A DNA stretch of 64,000 nucleotides from Mesobacillus subterraneus (GCF_023715485.1 NZ_JAMBOF010000006.1:186001-250000); one strand, 5' to 3'. Numbered from the stretch's first letter, positions 51,519-60,027 are shown. The notes: generated from the letters alone by a model not told the origin. Numbers and translations: made by a program.

Positions 51519-54500
51519 ATGATACGGAAATATCATGTCGTCGCCATCTCCTTAAGGATTGTCGTTAATAATTTTGGTGACCACAATCCCAACGGGAGAA
51601 TTTATGTATTAAAGGAAAATGAATCAAAAATAAAAGATCTAGTCAGCAAAAATCCATTTAAGCCAGTAGAACTCGTTCAGCCGTTGGCGATTCGAGCCAA
51701 TGAAGGGGATGTAGTTGATATTCTATTTGAAAACCAGCTGCCATTTTCAGCTGGGATGCACTTTCAGGAAGCAGATTACAATGTATTGACTTCAGACGGT
51801 GCAGATGCAGGTTTCTATCCCGATACCACCGTAAAGCCCGGGGAAAAAATCCTTTATCGCCTCAATGCAAGCCAAGAAGGAATTTACTTTTTCACTGACC
51901 TTGGCAATGTCTCGAGCACTGAGCAAGGATCAAGCGTCCAAGGATTATTCGGAGCCCTACTAGTACAAAAAAGGGGATCAACCTGGACCGACCCCATTAC
52001 AGGCGGCCCAATTAACAGCGGGGTTTACGCAGACATCCATCATCCTTTCCTGCCATCATTCAGGGAATATGCCTGGTTTTTCAACGATGAAATGGAGGTC
52101 AAGGATTTAACAGGAAATAGGCCGCTTAATCCGATGACGAATCAGGAAGCGGAGTCCTTCCATGGAGTTAACCTGCGATATGAACCTATGACGAACCGGA
52201 AAAGGCTGATTGAAGAAGGCGTCGTTTGCCCTGATTGTGATTCAGAAGAGGTCCACCATGATTCTTGGGTTTTCGGCGATCCCGCTACACCGATTCTGCG
52301 CGGTTATGTCGGCGACCCAGCGATCATCCGGCTGATACACGGCGGTGTGCGGGAAACTCATGTATTCCATTACCATGTCCATCAATGGCTGGGGGATTCG
52401 AAAAATATTGAGGCAGAGATTTTGGATGCTAAAGCAATTAGTCCCCAATCGCATTATTCAATCCAGCCGCTTTATGGCCTCGGAAGTCTTCATGGTGCCA
52501 AAGGGGATGTTATCATCCATTGCCATTTGTATCCTCATTTCGGGGCTGGTATGTGGGGTATAAATCGCGTATTCGACACATTGCAGGATGGAAGCCAATG
52601 CTATCCTAACGGGGTGAAAATTGAAGCCCTGCAGCCTCTGCCAGATCGGCCACTGCCGCCAAAACCTACACCTGAAAAACCGGGATTTCCTAATTTTATT
52701 CCCGGGAAGGTTGGCTTTAAGGCTCCCCGTCCCCCGCTTGGTATTGTTGGCGGACGTGAAATGACAGTCTTAGAAGAGAATGCAGCTATCCCTAATGCAA
52801 GACCCGGGGCTGTCTTTGCTGATCCATGCCTTGATAATCCTGTCGTTGTTGAATTCGATATTTCAGTCATAGAAATGCCCGTAGTTTATAACCGGCAAGG
52901 CTGGCATGATCCTAAAGCGCGGTTTTATGTGTTCGACGAAGACTTTGATGATATTCTTTCAGGAAAAAAAGAGCCAGAGCCATTGGTATTTCATGTACCC
53001 GCCGGAACGTGCATTCGGATTAATTATACGAATCGTGTGCCTCATATTCTTGATGGCGATGCATTTCAACTAGTTACAAGAACATATGAAAATGGATTTC
53101 ACATCCACTTTGTGAAATTTGATGTGCTCGTTTGTGATGGAGGAAATGTAGGCTGGAATTATGACAGTTCGGTTTTGCCGGGACAGACAATCAGATATGA
53201 ATGGTTTGCCGATACAGAGTTAAAGGCTTTCTTCTTTCATGATCACCTTTTTGCCAACTCACATCAACAGCACGGAATATTCGGTGCAGGCGTCATCCAG
53301 CCGAGGTTCTCTAGGTGCCTTGATTCAAGGACAGGAGAAGAGGTTGATCATGGTACTCAAGTTACAGTAGAACACCCTCTAATTCCGGACTACAGAGATC
53401 AAACACTTTTTGTCCACGACTTTGCCTTGTTGTTTGATAAAAATGGCTGTCCTATCCAGCCGCCGGATTATCCAGGATCTGAAGATGATCCAGGAGTGTT
53501 CGGGGTCAATTATAAATGTGAACCATTGAAATTCAGACTTGGGAAAGATCGTGATCCTGCTTATTCATTCAGTTCCTATGTGCATGGCGACCCTGTTACC
53601 CCGATCTTGCGTGCATATGAAGGGGACCCGATAAGGATCAGGCTTTTACAAGGGGCACATGAGGAATCACACAGCTTTAATATTCACGGCCTGAAATGGA
53701 AGGAAGAGAGGCCGGATTTGAGCTCCTCAATGAAGGCACAACAGCATATCGGTATTTCTGAGTCGTTTACATTTGAAATGGAGATCCCTTCATCTGGAGA
53801 TTATCTTTGGGCGTTTGAGGATGAAGAGGATATTTGGCTAGGCACTTGGGGATTGATCCGAGCCTATGAAGAGAAAGTCGATGATTTAATTACTTTACCT
53901 GACCGAAATGATCCTCCTGGACGAACTGAAAAACTTCCAAAACAAACAGGCAAACCACCTGAACTTGCAGATCCGCAGGGAAGCCTGCCACCGAATGCGT
54001 ATCCAGATGCACCTGTTAAAAAGTTTGATGTAATCGCCTTCCAAACGTCGATAAAATACAATTCATACGGTGACCATGACCCTTATGGAATCATTTTTGC
54101 TCTTGAGGAAGATGTTGATGATATCCTGTCCGGAAAAAAGAATCCGGTTCCATTGATTCTTCGGGCAAATGTAGGCGATCTTGTAGAAGTAACACTTACA
54201 AGTAAATTAAAAAAGGAACTATTCCCTTTCCCTGATGGGATCCATCCTTATCCTCCAGTAAAAGAACAGGCCTTTTATCCACCGTCGCTTCGTATTTCGC
54301 TGCACACCAGTCTTCTTGATTATGATGTAAAAACTTCGAGCGGCGACACGATTGGATTCAATCCGGACCAGACAGTCGGCCCTGGCGAAACAATCACGTA
54401 CAGATGGTTTGTGGATGGACAATTTGGCACTTGCTCAATGTGGGATATGGCGGATTTACGGAATCACCGATCTTTTGGGACGTTTGGTGCTTTCATTGCC

Positions 54501-55166
54501 GAACCCCGCTTCACAACCTACCACGACCCATACAGTCTGGAAGAAGTGAAGACGGGTGAAAATGTTGTCCTGCGCAATCCACTGCTGCCAACCACCCGTG
54601 AATTTGTACTAATCATGCACGACGGCGTACGGTTGGAAGACAAAAACGGGAAGGTAATTATTGACCCGATCGATGGAGTCATCCCGGAAACGGAAGTATT
54701 GGAAGAAGTGGATACCTATGATTATGGATCAAGAGGATTTAATTATCGGAGCGAAAGATTGATTAACCGTTACAAAGAACATTCTGTCATGCACGAACTT
54801 TTTTCATCAGAGGTGTTTGGGGATCCATCCACTCCTGTATTTGAAGCATATCCTGGCGAACCTGTCGTCATTCGGCTGACCAATCCGGCAGAACGAAGAA
54901 GAGCTCACACTTTTCATCTACACGGGCATTCCTGGAAGTTCGATACCAAGGATTTGGATTCACGAACCCAATCCTTTATTGGACATATAGTCGCTGGACA
55001 TTCAGATGATTTACCTTTAATAGGCGGCGCTGGAGGCGTCTTCAATTTCCCCGGCGATTATCTGTACCGATCTGGCAATATCCGCTGGGATATCGAACTG
55101 GGAATGTGGGGAATATTCAGGGTTCATCACGAGCTTCAGGAAAACCTGCCGCGGCTTAGTGACTGA
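51519..55166 (+). CDS. mnxG: MnxG, giant multicopper oxidase (manganese oxidase)
   Basis: 1215 residues, very close to the known size of MnxG, from an ATG 6 to 7 bases after AAGGGGGG. It oxidises Mn(II) to Mn(IV) oxide with O2 on the spore surface in known strains. At least three cupredoxin pairs can be read, each with a GDPxTPILR-type segment. Copper motifs: FHYHVHQW (His284, 286, 288), HCHLYPHFGAGM (His334, Cys335, His336, His340, Met345) as the type 1 site, FHDH (His574, His576), HSFNIHG (His718, His723), and HTFHLHGH (His1130-1137). No signal peptide, in keeping with mother-cell synthesis and assembly on the spore. Pro-rich linkers join the domains. Confidence 0.93.
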   Translation: MIRKYHVVAISLRIVVNNFGDHNPNGRIYVLKENESKIKDLVSKNPFKPVELVQPLAIRANEGDVVDILFENQLPFSAGMHFQEADYNVLTSDGADAGFYPDTTVKPGEKILYRLNASQEGIYFFTDLGNVSSTEQGSSVQGLFGALLVQKRGSTWTDPITGGPINSGVYADIHHPFLPSFREYAWFFNDEMEVKDLTGNRPLNPMTNQEAESFHGVNLRYEPMTNRKRLIEEGVVCPDCDSEEVHHDSWVFGDPATPILRGYVGDPAIIRLIHGGVRETHVFHYHVHQWLGDSKNIEAEILDAKAISPQSHYSIQPLYGLGSLHGAKGDVIIHCHLYPHFGAGMWGINRVFDTLQDGSQCYPNGVKIEALQPLPDRPLPPKPTPEKPGFPNFIPGKVGFKAPRPPLGIVGGREMTVLEENAAIPNARPGAVFADPCLDNPVVVEFDISVIEMPVVYNRQGWHDPKARFYVFDEDFDDILSGKKEPEPLVFHVPAGTCIRINYTNRVPHILDGDAFQLVTRTYENGFHIHFVKFDVLVCDGGNVGWNYDSSVLPGQTIRYEWFADTELKAFFFHDHLFANSHQQHGIFGAGVIQPRFSRCLDSRTGEEVDHGTQVTVEHPLIPDYRDQTLFVHDFALLFDKNGCPIQPPDYPGSEDDPGVFGVNYKCEPLKFRLGKDRDPAYSFSSYVHGDPVTPILRAYEGDPIRIRLLQGAHEESHSFNIHGLKWKEERPDLSSSMKAQQHIGISESFTFEMEIPSSGDYLWAFEDEEDIWLGTWGLIRAYEEKVDDLITLPDRNDPPGRTEKLPKQTGKPPELADPQGSLPPNAYPDAPVKKFDVIAFQTSIKYNSYGDHDPYGIIFALEEDVDDILSGKKNPVPLILRANVGDLVEVTLTSKLKKELFPFPDGIHPYPPVKEQAFYPPSLRISLHTSLLDYDVKTSSGDTIGFNPDQTVGPGETITYRWFVDGQFGTCSMWDMADLRNHRSFGTFGAFIAEPRFTTYHDPYSLEEVKTGENVVLRNPLLPTTREFVLIMHDGVRLEDKNGKVIIDPIDGVIPETEVLEEVDTYDYGSRGFNYRSERLINRYKEHSVMHELFSSEVFGDPSTPVFEAYPGEPVVIRLTNPAERRRAHTFHLHGHSWKFDTKDLDSRTQSFIGHIVAGHSDDLPLIGGAGGVFNFPGDYLYRSGNIRWDIELGMWGIFRVHHELQENLPRLSD

Positions 55167-55191
55167 ATAAAGAGAGAAAGGATGTGACTGC

Positions 55192-56115
55192 ATGAAGAAA
55201 AGGCACAAAATAGAGCAGACCGAGTTCGAAAGCGAAAGCTCAGAGGAATGCGAAAGCAGTACTTCTTCAATTCCGGTGGACGATTTTTGTATACCAGATG
55301 GGTGCCCTGAAAGAATTGAAACACCAAAGTTCCCATCACCGACCTCCTGCCTTTCGGAGGAAAGGCTGCATGCGCTTGAGGAAAGGATTGACGCTGCCAA
55401 TCGGCTCCTTTTAGATCTGGGATTATCTAACGAACAATCTGAAAACGGCCGACGGATTTTATTTGATCGCTTAAAAGGGAAGACAGTCAAGATCAAAGTC
55501 CGCTGCTCCCATGAAGAATTAGAGGAACATCCCGAAGCAGAGGCAGGAACCGGAACAATAGGAGCGGATGTGCAATCTGATATAGAATTAAAGAATCATT
55601 GCAAAAAAAGCAAAAAGAAAAGATTGCTGAAGAAAAAGCTATCAAAGAAGAATCGTTTACAATTCAAAGCAAAAAGAAAAACCTGGAGAAAGAACAAAAA
55701 TATTATTGAAGGAGTAGTCGAGCTGGTTGGCCGGGATTTTGTACAGCTCAAGAAAAAAGGTCAAAAGTTCCTCATACCGTACAGCAAGGTTTGTGTTACC
55801 TTAACTAAAAAACATTACCAGCTACCTGTCCACGAACCCTCTCTCATTGACATAGAGCCTTGCTTCCGCAGGGAACTTACTTTTAATTTTGGGGAGACTG
55901 TCGCAAACGATCCGGATTTGATACAGCTTTTTTTTAGGATAAAGTTATCCATGTACTTGAAAACCTCGGTGGGAGAAAGGATACTCGTTAAAACGGATCA
56001 TGAACGACTGCAAGGAATTGTAAGAAGCATCGACAGCCATAACATAATAATAGATAATACAGCCGCCAGTTCAACTAGCATTTCCATGAATTCAGTCTGT
56101 TACATTATAAAATAA
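55192..56115 (+). CDS. MnxD-related protein downstream of mnxG
   Basis: 307 residues, ATG 8 bases after GAAAGGATG, 25 bases after mnxG, so probably the last gene of the operon. An acidic Ser/Glu/Cys-rich start and a helix (ERLHALEERIDAANRLL) precede a small-barrel domain interrupted by a very basic stretch at about 135-165 (KSKKKRLLKKKLSKK and on). The barrel resumes with GVVELVGRDFVQLKKKGQKFLIPYSKV. LTFNFGETVANDPDLIQLFF and a closing domain (ILVKTDHERLQGIVRSIDS) follow. The VGRDFV and NFGETVA segments match the protein at 50014, so the two are paralogues. Function unknown. Confidence 0.7.
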   Translation: MKKRHKIEQTEFESESSEECESSTSSIPVDDFCIPDGCPERIETPKFPSPTSCLSEERLHALEERIDAANRLLLDLGLSNEQSENGRRILFDRLKGKTVKIKVRCSHEELEEHPEAEAGTGTIGADVQSDIELKNHCKKSKKKRLLKKKLSKKNRLQFKAKRKTWRKNKNIIEGVVELVGRDFVQLKKKGQKFLIPYSKVCVTLTKKHYQLPVHEPSLIDIEPCFRRELTFNFGETVANDPDLIQLFFRIKLSMYLKTSVGERILVKTDHERLQGIVRSIDSHNIIIDNTAASSTSISMNSVCYIIK

Positions 56116-56128
56116 GAGTAAAATAAAG

Positions 56129-56162
56129 AACGCTCGAATCAGCAGGATTCAAGCGTTTTTTA
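56129..56162. terminator. Bidirectional terminator closing the mnx cluster
   Basis: AACGCTCGAATC, loop AGCAG, GATTCAAGCGTT, then T-run; A residues precede it. Between convergent genes. Confidence 0.8.
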
Positions 56163-56165
56163 TGT

Positions 56166-56750
56166 TTACGCCTCAAAGGAGGTATCATTATCAAAATCCA
56201 TCCAATTAATTGTATCAAAAGGGATCATGGTGTATCCTTTTTGTTTATGCTTTTTCTTACCTTTACTTTTATTAAGCTCTGAATCAGAATCTTTATCTGT
56301 ATGGATTTCAACAAAATCAGCTCCAACATGAGTGATTTTGCCAGATACTTTTTCCACCATGCTTTCACATTGAATTCCAATTTCGATTTTGCAACCTAAG
56401 TATTTCCTTAACTTAGACGCCATTCGATTCCCTAATCCGCCGAGCCGCAAGCTGAAATTCCTGCTGCATATCTCTCGGTCACTATATTCATACCTTCGGT
56501 CAAATATGATAGCCGACTTCCACGCATGCCTGTGATGACAACCACATTGTTCAGCAGAAGTTGATTCTAAATTTTCATCCCCTGGTGATTGATGATGACT
56601 TCTACAAGAATCAATTGAAGCAAAAGGTGAATCGTGTTTGTTGCATTCAGGATTCTCACATTCCTTATGAAAAGAGTGCAGTATATCGTTAAACTGCTGC
56701 CGGTTAAATTCATTTTCCATACTATCCCTCCTTGTTATTAGTCCAAGCAA
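56166..56750 (-). CDS. Cys/His-rich protein with small-barrel domain
   Basis: 194 residues. An N-terminal helix (NEFNRQQFNDILHSFHKECE) leads into a Cys/His-rich stretch at about residues 34-78 (ECENPECNKHDSPF, CRSHHQ, EQCGCHHRHAW), which looks metal-binding. A small-barrel domain at about 115-190 contains GCKIEIGIQCES, VSGKITHVGADFVEIHTDKDS, a Lys-rich loop and YTMIPFDTINWMDF. The VGADFVEI segment parallels VGRDFV of the mnx-cluster proteins. AAGGAGGGA stands before the start region; an internal ATG at about 56720 (MENEFN) follows this site best. Convergent with the mnx operon. No named family recognised; a spore-surface role is inferred. Confidence 0.65.
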   Translation of the reverse strand: MLGLITRRDSMENEFNRQQFNDILHSFHKECENPECNKHDSPFASIDSCRSHHQSPGDENLESTSAEQCGCHHRHAWKSAIIFDRRYEYSDREICSRNFSLRLGGLGNRMASKLRKYLGCKIEIGIQCESMVEKVSGKITHVGADFVEIHTDKDSDSELNKSKGKKKHKQKGYTMIPFDTINWMDFDNDTSFEA

Positions 56751-56889
56751 TATTAATATGCAATATTTCTTGTAATCAGTTTATGAATAGAATAGTAAAA
56801 CGCTTGAACAAATGCCCGGGTTTATAAAAAAACTCCATTGACCATTTAGTTCAATATGTAATATTGTTTTTGTAAGCACAGTTGGAAGG

Positions 56890-57276
56890 ATGAGTTTTTT
56901 GGAAGAATTAATTAAAAAGCTGCGTTATAAGCAGGGGCCTGCTTTGGTATTAAACCCACCCGAGGGATACATTCTAGGCATTGAAACGGACAAGGGCGCT
57001 TCAGAACATTTTGATTTCATCCAGCTATTCGTCAACAACAGTGAGGATGTAAGAAAATGGCTCCCAGATGCACTCCCATTGCTAAATGAAGATGCACTGT
57101 TCTGGATTACATATCCTAAGCAAAGCTCCAAAGTGAAAACAGACATCAACCGTGACAGCTTATTCAAATTGGTACAGGAGCTTTCACATTTTAGGGCTGT
57201 CAGCAATGTCTCCGTCGATGAAAAGTGGTCTGCGCTGCGTTTCAGGCATAAGGACAAGGTTAAGTCCAAGAAATAA
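56890..57276 (+). CDS. DUF3052-like protein
   Basis: 128 residues, cytoplasmic. KLRYKQGPALVLNPPEGYILGI, FDFIQLFVNNSEDVRKWLPDALPLL and DALFWITYPKQSSKVKTDINRD form the pattern of the DUF3052 type, with SVDEKWSALRFRHK at the end. Function unknown. Weak upstream site (GGAAGGATG overlapping the start). A copy of the 116-bp repeat follows immediately after the stop. Confidence 0.7.
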   Translation: MSFLEELIKKLRYKQGPALVLNPPEGYILGIETDKGASEHFDFIQLFVNNSEDVRKWLPDALPLLNEDALFWITYPKQSSKVKTDINRDSLFKLVQELSHFRAVSNVSVDEKWSALRFRHKDKVKSKK

Positions 57277-57289
57277 TACATGAAAAAGA

Positions 57290-57405
57290 AAAGCGCAAGC
57301 GCCTTGGTCAGCCCCGACAAGCGCTGGAGGGCCGACCAGTGAAGTCGTTCTTTGACTTCATTGGGCGGACCGAAGCGACTCGAGGGGCTAGGCGCTGAAG
57401 CTGGA
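57290..57405. repeat. 116-bp folded dispersed repeat, copy 2
   Basis: Same length and nearly the same sequence as 2665-2780. Differences include TTGGTC for TCGTTC, GACCAG for GACCGG and GCTGAAG for GCTGGAG; the complementary GCGCC and GGCGC, AGCCCC and GGGGCT arms are unchanged. It lies 14 bases after the DUF3052-like gene. Confidence 0.85.
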
Positions 57406-57515
57406 CAATTCTCGAAGTGAATTTTATACTTTCTGATTTTGTAAGAAAAGCTTTCCTTTTATAAAATGTATGATAAAATTAATAAGTCAAAATTATATAA
57501 GTCCGTCTTTACGGA

Positions 57516-57549
57516 AGAGGTTCTAGCTACCCTCTCAAAAAAACTAAGG
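57516..57549 (+). ncRNA. PreQ1-I riboswitch aptamer
   Basis: AGAGGTTCTAGCTACCCTCT followed by an A-rich tract and AACTAAGG, the full class I preQ1 aptamer: P1 stem AGAGG/CCTCT, the conserved loop TTCTAGCTAC, and the A-rich tail whose CTAAGG end forms the pseudoknot. It stands 60 bases before queC and is followed by a terminator hairpin. When preQ1 is abundant, transcription of the queuosine genes should stop. Confidence 0.95.
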
Positions 57550-57552
57550 AAA

Positions 57553-57588
57553 AACAGTACTGCTGTCTTAGTGGTGCTGTTTTTTTCT
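57553..57588 (+). terminator. Riboswitch-controlled terminator
   Basis: An imperfect hairpin, ACAGTAC at the 5' side with GTGCTGT at the 3' side, followed by TTTTTTTCT. It begins 3 bases after the aptamer and lies before queC. Confidence 0.8.
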
Positions 57589-57608
57589 GTGTAAAAGGAG
57601 ATTTCGGG

Positions 57609-58262
57609 ATGAAAAAAGACAAAGCCTTAGTCGTTTTTAGCGGCGGCCAGGATAGTACGACCTGCTTATTCTGGGCAATTAAGGAATTTGCAGAAGTGGA
57701 AGCGGTGACCTTTGATTATAACCAGAGGCACAAAACTGAAATTGAATGCGCGAAGGAAATCACGAAGGAACTTGGGATTAAGCATCACATTCTCGATATG
57801 AGTCTATTGAATCAATTGGCGCCTAATGCTCTGACAAGAACCGATATTGAAGTGAAAGATGGGGAAGACGGGGAATTGCCTTCAACGTTTGTCCCAGGCC
57901 GCAACTTATTGTTCATGTCTTTTGCCGGCGTGCTGGGAAGCCAGGTTCATGCAAAACACATCGTGACAGGTGTTTGTGAAACTGATTTCAGCGGGTATCC
58001 GGATTGCCGGGATGTGTTTATAAAGTCTTTGAACGTCACGCTAAACTTGTCATTGGATCAAAACTTTGTTATCCATACTCCGCTGATGTGGCTGAACAAG
58101 GCCGAAACATGGAAGCTTGCTGACGAACTTGGAGCATTTGACTTCGTTAAAGAAAGAACTCTAACTTGTTATAACGGAATCATTGCCGATGGATGCGGCG
58201 TTTGCCCTGCCTGCAAGCTAAGAAAAAATGGGCTGGATGAGTTTTTGAAAGGAGCTGTATAA
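57609..58262 (+). CDS. queC: QueC, 7-cyano-7-deazaguanine synthase
   Basis: 217 residues, normal length. It converts 7-carboxy-7-deazaguanine to preQ0 with ATP and ammonia. N-type pyrophosphatase loop [16 protein letters not shown] at about residues 8-23, [29 protein letters not shown], and the zinc site [27 protein letters not shown] with four cysteines. AAGGAG lies 9 bases before the ATG. First gene of the riboswitch-controlled operon; queD begins 2 bases after its stop. Confidence 0.97.
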   Translation: MKKDKALVVFSGGQDSTTCLFWAIKEFAEVEAVTFDYNQRHKTEIECAKEITKELGIKHHILDMSLLNQLAPNALTRTDIEVKDGEDGELPSTFVPGRNLLFMSFAGVLGSQVHAKHIVTGVCETDFSGYPDCRDVFIKSLNVTLNLSLDQNFVIHTPLMWLNKAETWKLADELGAFDFVKERTLTCYNGIIADGCGVCPACKLRKNGLDEFLKGAV

Positions 58263-58264
58263 AC

Positions 58265-58741
58265 ATGTTCGGATTTCGCATCGTAGAACAGCTTCAAAAA
58301 ATAGATCAAGATATTAAGAGGGAACAGTTAAAGTATCATACAAAACGTGTACTTGTTAGCAAGGAATTCACGTTTGACTCGGCGCACCATCTGCACGACT
58401 ATGAAGGTAAATGCAAAAATCTTCACGGGCATACGTATAAAGTCATTTTCGGCTTAAGTGGTTTTGTAGATAACCGAGGATTGATGATCGATTTTGGCGA
58501 TATTAAGGAAATTTGGAAATCTGAAATCGAGATTCACCTTGACCACAAATACCTGAATGAGACCATGCCTCCGATGAATACAACTGCTGAAAACATGGTA
58601 GTCTGGATCTATGAAAAAATGGCTGAGGCCTTGTCTGACAGGCGCGAACTTTATTTTGGAGCGAGAGTGGAGTTCGTCCGCCTCTATGAAACTCCTACAA
58701 GTTATGCAGAAGCAAGACGGGAGTGGATCGAGAGTGAGTAA
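58265..58741 (+). CDS. queD: QueD, 6-carboxy-5,6,7,8-tetrahydropterin synthase
   Basis: 158 residues. It converts dihydroneopterin triphosphate to 6-carboxytetrahydropterin. The zinc histidines are in FTFDSAHHLHDYEGKCKNLHGHTYKV, with the catalytic Cys of the C-x-x-x-H-G-H type motif. DFGDIKEIWKSEIEIHLDHKYLNE and a late Glu in RVEFVRLYETPTSYAEA complete the site. It carries a 30-residue N-terminal extension relative to the shortest family members, as is common in Bacillus. Its stop overlaps the queE start. Confidence 0.95.
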   Translation: MFGFRIVEQLQKIDQDIKREQLKYHTKRVLVSKEFTFDSAHHLHDYEGKCKNLHGHTYKVIFGLSGFVDNRGLMIDFGDIKEIWKSEIEIHLDHKYLNETMPPMNTTAENMVVWIYEKMAEALSDRRELYFGARVEFVRLYETPTSYAEARREWIESE

Positions 58742-59462
58742 GATCCCCGTTATGGAAATCTTCGGGCCTACGATTCAGGGAGAGGGAATGGTCATCGGCC
58801 AGAAGACGATGTTTGTGCGGACTGCCGGCTGTGACTATTCCTGCTCCTGGTGCGATTCTTCTTTCACTTGGGATGGGTCCGGAAAAGATTTGATCAAGCA
58901 AATGGATGCAAGCGAGATATGGGCAGAACTTAAATCGCTTGGCGGTGAGGGCTTTTCATTTGTCACAATCTCTGGCGGCAATCCGGCGCTTCTAAAAAAC
59001 TTATCTAGTTTGGTAGAGTTATTTAAAGAAAAAAATATCAAGGTTTGCCTGGAGACACAGGGAAGCAGGTGGCAGGATTGGTTTTTACAAATCGATGAAT
59101 TGACTCTTTCGCCAAAACCGCCAAGTTCAGGTATGAATACAGATTTTGAGATACTGGACAGTATCATCGATCGTCTGCAAGAAAATCAATCCTCGCAAAA
59201 TGTCAGCCTGAAGGTAGTTGTTTTCGATGCGGTTGATTATGAATATGCCAAGCTGGTTCACCATCGTTATCAAGATCTGCCATTTTATATGCAAGTGGGA
59301 AACGACGATATTGTCTCTTCCAAAAAAGAAAAATTGCTGTCAGACCTGCTTGATAAATATGACTGGCTTATCAATAAAGCCATGCTGGACATTGAACTTA
59401 AAAATGTAAAAATTCTTCCACAACTGCACACTTACATCTGGGGAAACAAAAGAGGAGTTTAG
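58734..59462 (+). CDS. queE: QueE, 7-carboxy-7-deazaguanine synthase (radical SAM)
   Basis: 242 residues from a GTG at 58734 that overlaps the end of queD. It makes 7-carboxy-7-deazaguanine from 6-carboxytetrahydropterin. Substrate-binding start MEIFGPTIQGEGMVIGQ, the iron-sulfur motif AGCDYSCSWCDSSF (C-x3-C-x2-C), and VTISGGNPAL for SAM binding, as in the Bacillus-type enzyme. LTLSPKPPSSGM follows in the core. Translationally coupled to queD. Confidence 0.95.
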   Translation: MSKIPVMEIFGPTIQGEGMVIGQKTMFVRTAGCDYSCSWCDSSFTWDGSGKDLIKQMDASEIWAELKSLGGEGFSFVTISGGNPALLKNLSSLVELFKEKNIKVCLETQGSRWQDWFLQIDELTLSPKPPSSGMNTDFEILDSIIDRLQENQSSQNVSLKVVVFDAVDYEYAKLVHHRYQDLPFYMQVGNDDIVSSKKEKLLSDLLDKYDWLINKAMLDIELKNVKILPQLHTYIWGNKRGV

Positions 59463-59481
59463 ATTAATAGGAGGAGAGAAA

Positions 59482-60021
59482 ATGAGAATCTTTTTATATT
59501 TAATATCTATTGTCACTGCAAACGTCATAACGGCTGCGTTTGCACCACTTACGCTGGGAATGTTCATCGTGCCAATGGGAACATTATTGATTGGTGCGAC
59601 TTTTATATTCCGTGATTTGGTTCAAAACAAATATGGGCGCGCGAAAACGTATATGTTCATCGGGGCAGCACTTGTCCTGTCTGCCATCGTTTCTTTCATT
59701 CTTGGAGATACACTTTTAATCGTATTCGCTTCTGCATTGAGCTTTGCCGTTGCTGAAACAACCGATACGGAAATCTACTCAAGGCTTAAGCTGCCGATGA
59801 GCTGGAGAGTTTTCTACAGCGGATTAGTAGGAGGATTACTAGATTCAGTTATTTTCGTCATTATTGGTTTAAGCCCAATAGGAGCGAATTTCCTTCCATG
59901 GGAAGCAGTTCCCGCAGCGATTTTGGGCCAAGTGATTGTGAAAACTATTATTCAGGCAATCGGTGCGATGCTGCTGAATCCTATAAATACTATTTTCAAT
60001 AATAAAGCTTTGTCCAATTAG
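59482..60021 (+). CDS. VUT family protein, probable queuosine-precursor transporter
   Basis: 179 residues with six helices. IVTANVITAAFAPLTLGMFIVPMGTLLIGATFIFRDLVQNKYG is the signature of the Vut_1/YhhQ family, whose E. coli member imports preQ0 and preQ1. AAETTDTEIYSRLK-like residues and IFVIIGLSPIGANFLPWE also fit. It lies 19 bases after queE and so under the same riboswitch, which supports a role in taking up a queuosine precursor. GGAGGAGAG lies just before the ATG. Confidence 0.88.
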   Translation: MRIFLYLISIVTANVITAAFAPLTLGMFIVPMGTLLIGATFIFRDLVQNKYGRAKTYMFIGAALVLSAIVSFILGDTLLIVFASALSFAVAETTDTEIYSRLKLPMSWRVFYSGLVGGLLDSVIFVIIGLSPIGANFLPWEAVPAAILGQVIVKTIIQAIGAMLLNPINTIFNNKALSN

Positions 60022-60027
60022 AAGAAG

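Noticed and set aside
53864-54422. Antisense open frames inside mnxG
   Set aside because: No start signals; the plus strand has a continuous multicopper oxidase with copper motifs throughout.
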